From NCBI GenBank assembly GCA_001566745.1, contig KQ964558.1, forward strand, positions 20,776 through 51,802: DNA of 31,027 nucleotides, given 5' to 3'. This stretch comes from Conidiobolus coronatus NRRL 28638. Taxonomy: Eukaryota; Entomophthoromycota; Entomophthoromycetes; Entomophthorales; Conidiobolaceae. The notes beneath the pieces are model-generated. The model did no database searches. It saw only the letters and a program-made list of their open reading frames with translations, and was not told the DNA's origin. A program made the position numbers and the translations under genes. This document shows, piece by piece, positions 21,229 through 30,253 of the stretch (positions within the stretch are counted from its first letter, which is position 1; every line of letters starts with the position of its first letter).

Positions 21229-22269
21229 ATGGATAAAATATTTAGTATTAATAACATAAAAAAGGCTTTTATGAAGTTTAATGTAAAGCCTAAAGATTTA
21301 TCAGGAAAAGTGGTTTTATTAACTGGAGGAAACGAAGGTATTATAATCTTTAAGTAAGTTTAGAAATATATTAACATAAAAATATAGGCATAGGATATCA
21401 TACAGCTATTCAGCTAGCTAAAATGAACGCTGAAGTTATTATAGCTAGTCGTAATAAGGAAAAATCTATCAAAGCTGTTGAAAATATTAAAAATATCAGT
21501 GGCAACGATAAAATTGGTTATAGATTACTGGACTTAGGTAGTATCCAAGGTGTCAAAGATTTTGCAGAGGATTTCAAGAAGGATTATTCTAAATTAGACT
21601 TACTTATCAATAACTCTGGCGCAAATTTCTTGAATTATGGAGTATCACAAGATGGACTAGAAAAGACTTTGCACATTAATCATATAGGCCCATTTATACT
21701 TACGCTATCATTATTGGATATTATTGAAAAAGCTGAAACCCTAGAATTGTAAATTTATCTAGTGGTGGTAATATTATATATACACTATCATAACTCATAT
21801 ACTTATATATTTATTAGCCCATAGCTTCGAAAATCTTACTTTGCCTCAAGATTTAAATCCAGATCCAAAGAACTATAGCTATATGAAAGAATATTCAAGA
21901 TCAAAGTTAATGAATATATTATTCACAAAAGAACTCGCTAAAAGACTGGCGAATAAGAATATTATCGTCGCTGCTGTTCATCCTGGATTCGTTAAATCTA
22001 ATCTTGGTCTAGATAGTATTACTAACCCAATAATCAATCTTTTTGCCAGAATAGCAATGTTTTTTATTACTTCTATATTCGCTAGAAGTGGTGAAGAAGG
22101 CGCTAAAACCACTATATTTGCAGCTATAGATGACTCTATAAAATCTGGCGAATATTATGATGCTTGCGCTGTCGGAGTAGTTCAACCCCAAGGTCATGAT
22201 GAGGATTTAGCATTACAATTATGGAATGAGTCAGCCAAGATAGCTGGTTTAGATCCCAATATAGTTTAA
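21229..22269 (+). pseudogene. SDR gene copy 6 with a single-base frameshift
   Basis: Same three-exon plan: 21229-21337, 21388-21767 and 21818-22269, introns of 50 nt each. TGGNEGIG, NNSG, an Asn in INHIG and YSRSK (exon 3) are all readable. Exon 2 is 380 nt where every other readable complete copy has 381. At about 21735-21742 the sequence GCTGAAACCCTAGAA lacks one base relative to the expected AAN-CCT-AGA frame, so the reading frame closes at a TAA (21750-21752), before the NLSS motif. One restored base would reopen it through to the normal stop at 22269. The base is lost next to an A run, so a sequencing or assembly error is a real alternative, and the rest shows no sign of decay. If real, it is a very young pseudogene or an allele-specific null. 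Confidence 0.8.
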
Positions 22270-22949
22270 ATTATCTAATTTCAAATAAGCTTTTAGTTTA
22301 AAGATTTTCAATAAACACCATATAGCATATAATATTTAATTAAAAATCTAGTATTTTTAATGTCGCATAAAATCAAAATTATACCACAAAGCTTCTTATC
22401 TCAACTATATAATTTTAAAACATTTAGAGTGGTGTGACGTAATAATATTTAATTCATTTAAATTTTACATAGTTTACTAATATTACTAAATTAAGCTTAT
22501 ACTAGATAATAGTTTCTTCTAAATGTTAAATTTTTCTTATCAAATCTAAAAATATAAATGTTTGCTTTAATGACTAAAGAAAAATTATAGCCTATTTACA
22601 TACCTGTTAGTTTAATAATAACAAATTATTCAACCAAACCGCTCATATTGAATTAATACAGCTCATTAATAGAAAATATATTTGGGGTGTATATAAAGGT
22701 TTGCAAATATGAATTTATTTGGCAAACTTTAATGAAAGCACGATATTTTTGAGCAAATGTAAATCGCATATAAATATACATATGGAAATATAATGTCCAT
22801 TAAACACTAAAGGATCAAAGCAAATATTTATTTGATATAACTAGTGGTATACAATTGATGCTTTATTCATAATTATGATGTATTATGAGTATCTAGCTCA
22901 ATTCAATAATAAAAGTTAAAAAATATATGTTATTTTTTCATTTGACATA
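22270..22949. other. spacer between SDR copy 6 and MITE copy 2
   Basis: AT-rich, with no gene or RNA supported. Confidence 0.5.
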
Positions 22950-23202
22950 TGAGAGATTTTGGTTAAATCAAGGAAATTTGGACCAAAATTTTTTATATAG
23001 CAAATTTATAATATTTTTGATTTTTAGATGATTAAGGTGTATCAACAACTTTTATTGGTTAATGATTTTATTATGGCTTTCTAATATGATATTATCAACT
23101 CTTCTTTTTTTATTCAATATCTATATATGATAAAAACATGCTAAAATTAAAATTTTGAACAGAGTTCACACAAATTTGGGTTAAATTAACCAGAATCCCT
23201 CA
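22950..23202. mobile_element. MITE-like element, copy 2 of 3
   Basis: A 253-bp non-coding element. The left end starts TGAGAGATTTTGGTTAA and the right end, read on the minus strand, starts TGAGGGATTCTGGTTAA. Sub-terminal blocks CCAAAATTTTTTATAT (left) and AAAATTTTGAACAGAG (right) match copies 1 and 3. TA flanks both ends (22948-22949 and 23203-23204). This copy has the best-matching ends and may be the youngest. It lies between the convergent SDR copies 6 and 7. Confidence 0.75.
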
Positions 23203-23520
23203 TATTAAATAATATCAATTTGAATAATTAGGACTATACTAATATTAGTTTATTTAATAGTAGTTTATATATTAGATATAATAGATGCATTGGGTATATT
23301 AAATAAAACTACAAATGAACTTTCAGTCAAGATTAGTGATTATAATAACTATATGAATGCTATATATTTACACTATATTTATGTAAATCCATGATTGATA
23401 TAGTATATATAAATACATACAAAATATTCGAAAATATGGAATTTATTATTAGATATATAATTTAAGTAAATATTAATTTATATGGTATAAAAAAATAAAC
23501 ATCAATACAAATTTAATAAT
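23203..23520. other. 3' spacer of SDR copy 7
   Basis: AT-rich, nothing recognised. Confidence 0.5.
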
Positions 23521-24558
23521 TTAAACAATATTAGGGTCGAAACCAGCTACTTTTGCAGATTCTTCCCATAATTGGAATGCTAAATCCTCATCATGGCCTT
23601 GGGGTTGAACTACTCCGACAGCACAAGAGTCATAATATTCACCAGATTTTATAGAATCATCGGTTGCTGCAAATATAGTGGTTTTAGCGCCCTCTTCCCC
23701 ATTTCTAGCAAATAAAGCAGACACAACATACATAGCAGAATTAAATGCGAAATTAAGTATTGGGTTATTTACACTGTCCCTACCAAATTGAGAATTAACA
23801 AATCCAGGATGAACAGCTGCTACTATAATATTCTTATTGGCCAATCTTTTAGCAAGTTCTTTTGTGAATAATACATTCATTAGCTTGGATCTTGAATATT
23901 CTTTCATAGCGTTATATTCCTTTGGCTTAGGGACAAAGCTAATAGGTAATTCAATTTTTTCCATAGCATGAGCTATTAAGATTTATAAGTTATTTGCTTT
24001 GATAGAATATATCGTTTAATATATTACCTTCGCTAGATAAATTTATAATTCTAGGATTTTCAGCTTTTTCAATGATTGGTAATAACGAAAGTGTAAGGAT
24101 AAAACCGCCAATATGATTAATATGCAAAGTTTGCTCTAATCCATCTTGAGTTTCGCCATAGCTCATAAAAAGACCACCAGAGTTATTGATGAGCAAATCC
24201 AATTTAGAATAATCCTTCTTGAAATCCTCTGCAAAATCTTTGACGCCTTGAATGCTACTTAAATCTAAGATTCTATAACCAATTTTGTCATTACCACTGA
24301 GATTTTTAATATTTTCAACAGCTTTGATAGATTTTTCCTTATTACGACTAGCTATAATAACTTCAGCGTTCATTTTAGCTAACTGAATAGCAGTATTGTA
24401 GCCAATACCTAAAATAGACATTCAATATAGCATTTAAGCTAATTCTTAATATAATTACCTTCATTTCCTCCTGTCAATAAAATGACCTTTCCTGATAAAT
24501 CTTTTGGGCTTACATTAAACTTCATAAAGCCTTGCTTAAGGAAATTAGTTAGCGACAT
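23521..24558 (-). CDS. short-chain dehydrogenase/reductase, retinol-dehydrogenase-like (copy 7)
   Basis: Intact 310-residue SDR on the minus strand. Exons are 24459-24558, 24028-24408 and 23521-23972; introns of 50 and 55 nt, phase 1. The start differs from the sister genes (MSLTNFL rather than MDK), three residues shorter, but lies 55-66 nt after a TATA box. Cofactor motif TGGNEGIG at 29-36, NNSG, an Asn in INHIG, NLSSEAH and the catalytic pair in YSRSK (Tyr186, Lys190) are present. Exon 2 looks mosaic: its first half is almost identical in DNA to copy 5, while its second half encodes HINHIGGFILTLSLLPIIEK as in copy 2 (copy 4 differs only at two I-to-V positions) instead of the GPF and LLDIIEK of copies 5 and 6. 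This suggests gene conversion. NAD(P)-dependent alcohol/carbonyl oxidoreductase by family; substrate unknown. Confidence 0.9.
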
Positions 24559-24612
24559 TTTCTCGATTTTAATTTTTTTAACTCAATTTTTTAATTATGA
24601 ATGTAAACAGAC

Positions 24613-24624
24613 TTTATTTATATA
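24613..24624 (-). promoter_or_regulatory. TATA box of SDR copy 7
   Basis: TATATAAATAAA on the minus strand, 55-66 nt before the ATG. Confidence 0.55.
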
Positions 24625-24693
24625 CCATTTTATCAATAATTTTTTATGGTGAAATAAATATGTTATTATTTTTAAATTTAAATTTAAATTTAG

Positions 24694-24709
24694 CGGAGTA
24701 TAAAATCCG
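24694..24709 (-). promoter_or_regulatory. CGG-N10-CCG palindrome upstream of SDR copy 7
   Basis: Reads CGGATTTTATACTCCG on the minus strand, with TTAATTTGTAAT just upstream, as for copies 2 and 4. The remaining flank of copy 7 is not visibly similar to theirs, so survival of this block may mean function. Confidence 0.4.
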
Positions 24710-24730
24710 ATTTATTATTAATTACAAATT

Positions 24731-26122
24731 AATTTATTTTATTAGCTATATTCGGATAATAATAGGTATTTTAAAATTTCATTTTGTTATTGTTTTAATA
24801 TAATTTACTCATTTCATTTACAAATCCATCTAATTCTATAATAAGCTCCACAGGATTATTTAAGACATTTTAATAATATAATTTGCAAATATCGCACAAC
24901 AACGTCTCAGCTGATCTTTATGGACCCAGGGATTATTGTATGTAAAAATAAATGCTACCCATAGATTTAAAACTGCTCATAATATAATTATCTATTATGC
25001 TCCATCAGTACTCAGAATATGCACTTATTATACACAGAGAAAATATTAAATAGTTAATGCGGGATTGTATTTTAATACTCAAAGATATAGTTTTATGAGC
25101 ATTTTTCCTTATAAGGAATAATGTATCTGAAATGATATTACATTTTTGTATTTAGCATATTATATCTTAACAAATTTTTATTTTAAGCAAATAACAGACT
25201 GTTGACAATTTATATATATTTATACGTGAAGAATATATGCTTTAGAGATTTATTATTACCCAATAAATATCTTTGCTAGCCAAAATATATTTAAAAACAT
25301 ATTTCTTAGCTACAGAACGAATCTAGTATGTGATTATTTACCAATCTTATTATTTAAATTTTTTATAAGCTCTGATATGAAATATAGTAATTTATAAATA
25401 TATAAATAATATTTTTAAATGGGGTATATAAATAGCTAAAATGTATAATTTTAATATTACCTAATATATCTATGTATCCTAATAGATTCAGAACCTGATC
25501 AAATAAATTTATAGAATAGAATATTTACAATTTATCAATAAGTAGTTAATAAAAATAAATTTATACGATTTTTATATACAAATACTAATATAATTGTATG
25601 AATCAATAACAATTTAAATTCAGCATATCTGTTTACAATTTATATTTTAGGATGTTATATTTTAGACTAGAAGAGAGCAGCTTCATCTTCAGCAAATTAC
25701 ATAATACTTTTATTAAACTCATTTACAATAGTAAGAAGCATAATTTTTATCTAAATCTTATTTTAAATATCAATTTAAAAGAAATGTATTTTCTTAAATA
25801 TAAAAATCAGATAATCAAGTAAATAAACTTAAATTTATTATTAAATATCTAGCTTAATTTAAATTTATATCGCTCAAAACGTTAAATTAGTTAAAGATGA
25901 AAAACCTATGTTAATAATACTATCAATCAATTTTTTTCAAAATACTAAAGTATAAATATAGATTAGCTAATTGTAAATATTGAGTAAATTAAATCCTGTA
26001 TGACATTAGTTAATATTAGAGCTTTATCAAATAACCAATATATTTATCAACAACTTTGCAGAATTAGCGACATAATTGTAAGTGATTATAATGGCCAATG
26101 ACTTTTGATATGCCTTAAATTA
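24731..26122. other. AT-rich spacer between SDR copies 7 and 8
   Basis: About 1.4 kb without a supported gene, RNA or repeat. A slightly less AT-rich patch at 24890-24950 has no readable frame. Confidence 0.5.
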
Positions 26123-27172
26123 TTATTTAGAGGGAATTTCTGGACTGATGCCTGCTAATTCTGCGCTAAGATCCCAAAGTTTCTTAGCTAATTCAGTATC
26201 ATAGGATTGAGGTTGAGCTTCGCCGATTTTGCAAGAGTCATAGTATTCACCAGAAACAATTGAGTCGTCAATAGCTGTGAAAACGGTTGTTTTAGCACCT
26301 TCATCAACGTTTCTAGCTAACAAACCATGAACAAATAATAAAATAAGCTTTGTCAATGCCCAAACGAAGATATTGGAATCACCTTGTCCAATATTGGTTT
26401 TAACAAAACCTGGGTGAAGTGCCACTACTTTAATATTTCTATTCTCTAATTTTCTAGCTAACTCTTTAGTGAATAAAACATTCATTAATTTTGATTTAGA
26501 ATAGGCTATCATTCGATCATAATCTTCCTTCTTAACCTTTAAGTCTTCTGGCAATTGTAATTGATGGAAAGCATGAGCTGGTATATAAGATTAGCAAATG
26601 AATATTTTGATATTATACTAATTACCTTTAGAAGATAAATTAATAATTCGTGGCTCATTTCCTTTGTATAGTAAAGGAAGAAGTAAGTTTGTAAGTATAA
26701 AAGGCCCTAAATGGTTTACATGAAAAGTCTTCTCTAATCCATCGTTAGTTTCACTGTAGTTTGCAAAATTCCCACCAGCATTATTTATGAGAATATCTAT
26801 GGAGCTGAAGTCATTTTTGAAGTCTTCAGCAAAATCTTTGACACCTTGAATACTGCTCAAGTCTAATAGCCTAAATTCAATTTTATCATTTCCGCTAGCT
26901 TTTTTGATAGCTTCAACAGCATCTGCACACTTTTCCTTATTACGACTAGCAATAATAATTTTTGCATTCATTTTAGCTAGTTGAATTGCTGTTTCAAGAC
27001 CAATTCCTATAGTAATTGAGTGAATATAATATTAAATACTTACGAGTCAATTAAAAGTACCTTCTGAACCACCCGTAATTAGTATAGTTTTATTGGTTAA
27101 ATCCTTTTCAGCAACTTTAAACGTTGACCATCCTTCCTCGATATTTTTTAAAATAATCTGTATTATATTCAT
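26123..27172 (-). CDS. short-chain dehydrogenase/reductase, most divergent array member (copy 8)
   Basis: Intact 315-residue SDR on the minus strand. Exons are 27061-27172, 26626-27006 and 26123-26577; introns of 54 and 48 nt, phase 1. Intron positions equal those of the other copies but the sequence is clearly more distant. It starts MNIIQII, has TGGSEGIG at 33-40, the standard NNAG (the other readable copies have NNSG), an Asn in VNHLG, NLSSKAH and the catalytic pair in YSKSK (Tyr190, Lys194). It ends in EIPSK where the others end in NI or DIV. Less change from the family consensus suggests it keeps the ancestral state and that the others arose after an Ala-to-Ser change. A second GTAAGT inside intron 1 cannot be the coding donor, because reading to it crosses an in-frame TGA. 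NAD(P)-dependent alcohol/carbonyl oxidoreductase by family; substrate unknown. Confidence 0.9.
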
Positions 27173-27230
27173 CTTTTATAAATTTATTAATTTGAATTTT
27201 ATAATTTATTTAATACTGCTGATTGCTAAA

Positions 27231-27237
27231 ATTTATA
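27231..27237 (-). promoter_or_regulatory. TATA box of SDR copy 8
   Basis: TATAAAT on the minus strand, 59-65 nt before the ATG. No CGG/CCG palindrome is seen upstream. Confidence 0.45.
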
Positions 27238-28126
27238 CTATATTTAGTGGGTAAATTTAATTCACAATTATCCAATTAAATTGCATCATTATTTTTTAAA
27301 AAAATCTGGGTAATCTTATACTTACCGAGATATATGTAAGTTAATTTATTAACAGACTTGGTTCATCCGACTAAAGATATATAGATATTCGGTTAACTGA
27401 AGAGACTTAAAGTACATCCGATCATACTTACCTTGGCTAGCCTAAAATAAAGCAATCTATATTCATATACAATTATAAAGTTACTATGAATAGTATTTAG
27501 TAAATGAAACAAATACATGGTTAAATTAAAATTTTGAATTTTTGCTTATAATCTGTTTACAATAATAATTCTAACTTTTATTCATAAAATTAATATTGAT
27601 TAGTTACAACTTGTAAATAAATCTAATTCAATTTTGAGCTTTGCTATATAAAATTTATAACATCTTATAAATGGTTATTAATCTTTTAAGTTTAAAATTT
27701 TAAAATTTAAGTGACGTAGATAAAATTAAAAAAATAGATAAGATTTTTACTTCCAAATCCAACCAAAGTACAAATAAACATGTGCTGTCAGCTTGCTGTG
27801 AAACTATCGCAATACTCTGGAGCTAATTAAGCTATGTTATAAATGGTTTAAATTTAAGGGTTTTATATATTCTAACTATATAGAATATCGGCTATTTGTT
27901 GTTTTTATACTGCAATGGTTGCAGAAATAAAGCAAAATTCAATTATTTCTGCAAAATTTAAAACAAAGCTACAGATTTGTCTGAAAAATATAAATTTAAC
28001 TTTATTATATTTAATTTTATACTTGAAATTACTTAAAGTTTAATTAGATATAAACATTATAATTACAGTAAAAGTTTTATGAAAATTTGTTAAATACAAT
28101 ATCAGAATTCTTTTAAAATTATAATA
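27238..28126. other. spacer between SDR copy 8 and MITE copy 3
   Basis: No gene supported. At 27325-27435 there are short direct repeats (ATACTTACC twice, CATCCGA twice) in a slightly less AT-rich patch; no larger structure is evident. Confidence 0.5.
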
Positions 28127-28389
28127 TGAAAGATTTTAATTAAAACGAGTACAAATTTGATCAAAATTTTTTATATGGAAAATTTGCAATATTTTTGATT
28201 TTTAATTTCTTAAAGCTTATTAAAGAGTATTTTCTATTAGTATAAGTTGATAATATAGTATTTTAATATGTTTTTATTTTCAATTCTCTATTAAATAATT
28301 ACTACACACGATGAAAGCTCGGTTATAAAAAATTAAAATTTTGAACTGAGCTCATACAAAATTTGAACCGAGTTAACTATAATCTTTCA
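28127..28389. mobile_element. MITE-like element, copy 3 of 3
   Basis: A 263-bp non-coding element. The left end starts TGAAAGATTTTAATTAA and the right end, read on the minus strand, starts TGAAAGATTATAGTTAA. Sub-terminal blocks TCAAAATTTTTTATAT (left) and AAAATTTTGAACTGAG (right) match the other copies. TA flanks both ends (28125-28126 and 28390-28391). The TGAAAG ends differ from the TGAG ends of copies 1 and 2 in both arms alike, suggesting a distinct subfamily. Confidence 0.72.
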
Positions 28390-29067
28390 TATATCAATTT
28401 AATCTATAATATAATATTATAATTGTTCCAGATCTTCGTATATGATTTTTTTCATTTTATATTTTTTCATGGATTACATTATATTCGCTTAATATAAAAA
28501 TATTTACTAATCTAGGGTATATATTAATTACTTTTAGTTTAATGAATAAAATTATAAAGATAAACTCATACTATATTATTCAAATTTTTTAAGAAAAGAA
28601 TATAATAGTTCGATTCATTAAAGTTAAATTAGCATATTTAATAATTTGTGTATATAAATTACTTTCAACGATCTAAATATTAAGTTCTTGATATTTCAAT
28701 TATGTAGCAATCAATAAACTATTAATAATATTATATATAATTATAATATCCATACGATATCTTGTCATTTAATAAACATCAATAAATATTAAATTCAATA
28801 TTTTCTATAATATGATGATAATATATATTAGATCATTATATAATAGGATGATGAATCAACAAGCTATATTATCTCAAACTTTCATACTAATATATTATTT
28901 ACAATTAAATTAGCTTTATGGATTAATTGAATTATATTAAGTTAATTTTCTAATAAATCAAAATATTTCCTTATTAGGCAATTAATCTTTTTTTTTGATT
29001 CATAATAATTTTTAAGGTTTTATAAATGGTTCAAATTAAGCTTCTAAGAAACAGAGAATAAATTAAG
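28390..29067. other. AT-rich spacer before the MDR gene
   Basis: No gene or repeat supported up to the TATA box at 29068. Confidence 0.5.
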
Positions 29068-29075
29068 TATATAAG
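29068..29075 (+). promoter_or_regulatory. TATA box of the MDR reductase gene
   Basis: TATATAAG lies 66-73 nt before the ATG. Confidence 0.55.
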
Positions 29076-29140
29076 ATTCCAGCTGGTCCTAAGTCTTTAT
29101 TATATTAAAATATAAACTATTAAGATTTTGCTAGTTACCA

Positions 29141-30253
29141 ATGTCATATCAAGTTCAATTCAATAAAGGCGACACTTTTGAAGATATCAAAGTTGTTCAA
29201 GTTCCAAAGCCAGTTTTAAAATTGGATGACGAAGTTTTAGTAAAGTTTATTTTGAATTCCATTAATGGGTCAGATATTGAAGTTATCCGTGGAATAAATG
29301 GTCTTGCACCAAGAAATTATCCAGCAGTTCCAGGTGTAAGTATATTTTGCTATTCAATAAAACTATAGCTAACATTTATTAGTTTGAAGGAGTTGCAAGA
29401 GTTGAGAGTATTGGCAAAAACGTTGATAGAGGTAAATTATATCGCTAAATATTATTGATATAATTAATTAATTTTGTTTATAGTCAAAGTAGGCCAGAGA
29501 GTAGTAGTCCTCTTAGATATTGAAGAAGGACAAGCTACAGGCGAAGGAACTTGGAGTTCTTATCGAGTTTATAAGCAAAGAGTTTTATTCCCTGTTCCAG
29601 ATAATGTATCTAACGAAGCTGCTGCACAAGCTATTGCAAACCCTGTTACTGCATATGGTTTATTGGACAAGTTAGATGCTCCGAAGGGTGAATACATTGT
29701 ACAATCTGCAGCGGCATCGGCTCATGGGCGTATATTTATCCAATTTGCTAAAGCTAGAGGCCTTAAGACAATTAATCTTGTGAGGCGTGAAGAGCAAATT
29801 GCAGATCTTAAGGCTATTGGGGCTGATGAAGTCTTTAATACTGAAGATGGAACCGATATTGTTGAAGAAATCAAGAGAATAACTAAGGGAAAAGGTGCTT
29901 ATGGTGTAATTGATGCTGTTGGAGGTGATCTTGCATTGAAACTATCACAAGTGGTTAGAGATAATGGAACTATCATTCTTTATGGCTTCTTGGGAGGATT
30001 TCAGGTTAATGTTAGTGGGCCAGATTTGTTATTGAGACATGTTAATTATACTGGCTTTGGATTTGCAAAATATTTTAGAGATATGGGAAAAGCTAAATAT
30101 GACGAAGTAATTTCCAAGGTATTTGAATTGTTTGCTAATGAAGTTTTACCTTTGAATTCCAAAATATTTTCATTAGAAGACGTATCTGAAGCACTTCACC
30201 AATCATTGAAACCTGATAAAGGTGAAAAAGTATTTTTAATTCACGCTCAATAA
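29141..30253 (+). CDS. zinc-free medium-chain reductase, trans-2-enoyl-CoA reductase-like
   Basis: A 337-residue MDR-family NADPH oxidoreductase in three exons: 29141-29335, 29383-29431 and 29484-30253. Introns are 47 nt (GTAAGT donor, phase 0) and 52 nt (phase 1). The short middle exon supplies FEGVARVESIGKNVDR. Similarity to MECR/ETR is seen in INGSDI (41-46), EGVA after PAVPG, GTWSSY (103-108), NPVTAY (about 133-138), the Rossmann segment QSAAASAHG (155-163) and TINLVRR (177-183). The two arginines fit NADPH. Neither the catalytic zinc ligands nor the structural zinc cysteine cluster of alcohol dehydrogenases is present. MECR/ETR enzymes reduce enoyl thioesters in mitochondrial fatty-acid synthesis. 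Here no presequence is seen, and the family's active-site Tyr (GNYG context) aligns with Asn53 in GING, so the substrate may differ. A quinone-oxidoreductase-like role is the alternative. A possible polyadenylation signal AATAAA lies at 30268-30273. Confidence 0.85.

Noticed and set aside
22009-22197. Minus-strand frame inside SDR copy 6
   Set aside because: Antisense shadow of exon 3.
24597-24803. Plus-strand frame of 68 codons upstream of SDR copy 7
   Set aside because: It overlaps the TATA box and conserved promoter block of copy 7 on the other strand and has only low-complexity Ile/Leu/Asn content.
27007-27060. Canonical GTAAGT inside intron 1 of SDR copy 8 as the true donor
   Set aside because: Using it would put an in-frame TGA into exon 1. 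The upstream GTAC donor keeps phase 1 and the TGGSEGIG motif as in all paralogues.
10439-27172. A secondary-metabolite or defence cluster built around the SDR genes
   Set aside because: All genes in the array are copies of one enzyme. No synthase, transporter, regulator or partner enzyme is present, so a pathway cluster is not supported.
27325-27435. Short direct repeats (ATACTTACC, CATCCGA) as a possible mobile element or regulatory array
   Set aside because: Only two short copies of each, no inverted ends and no match elsewhere in the window; likely chance.
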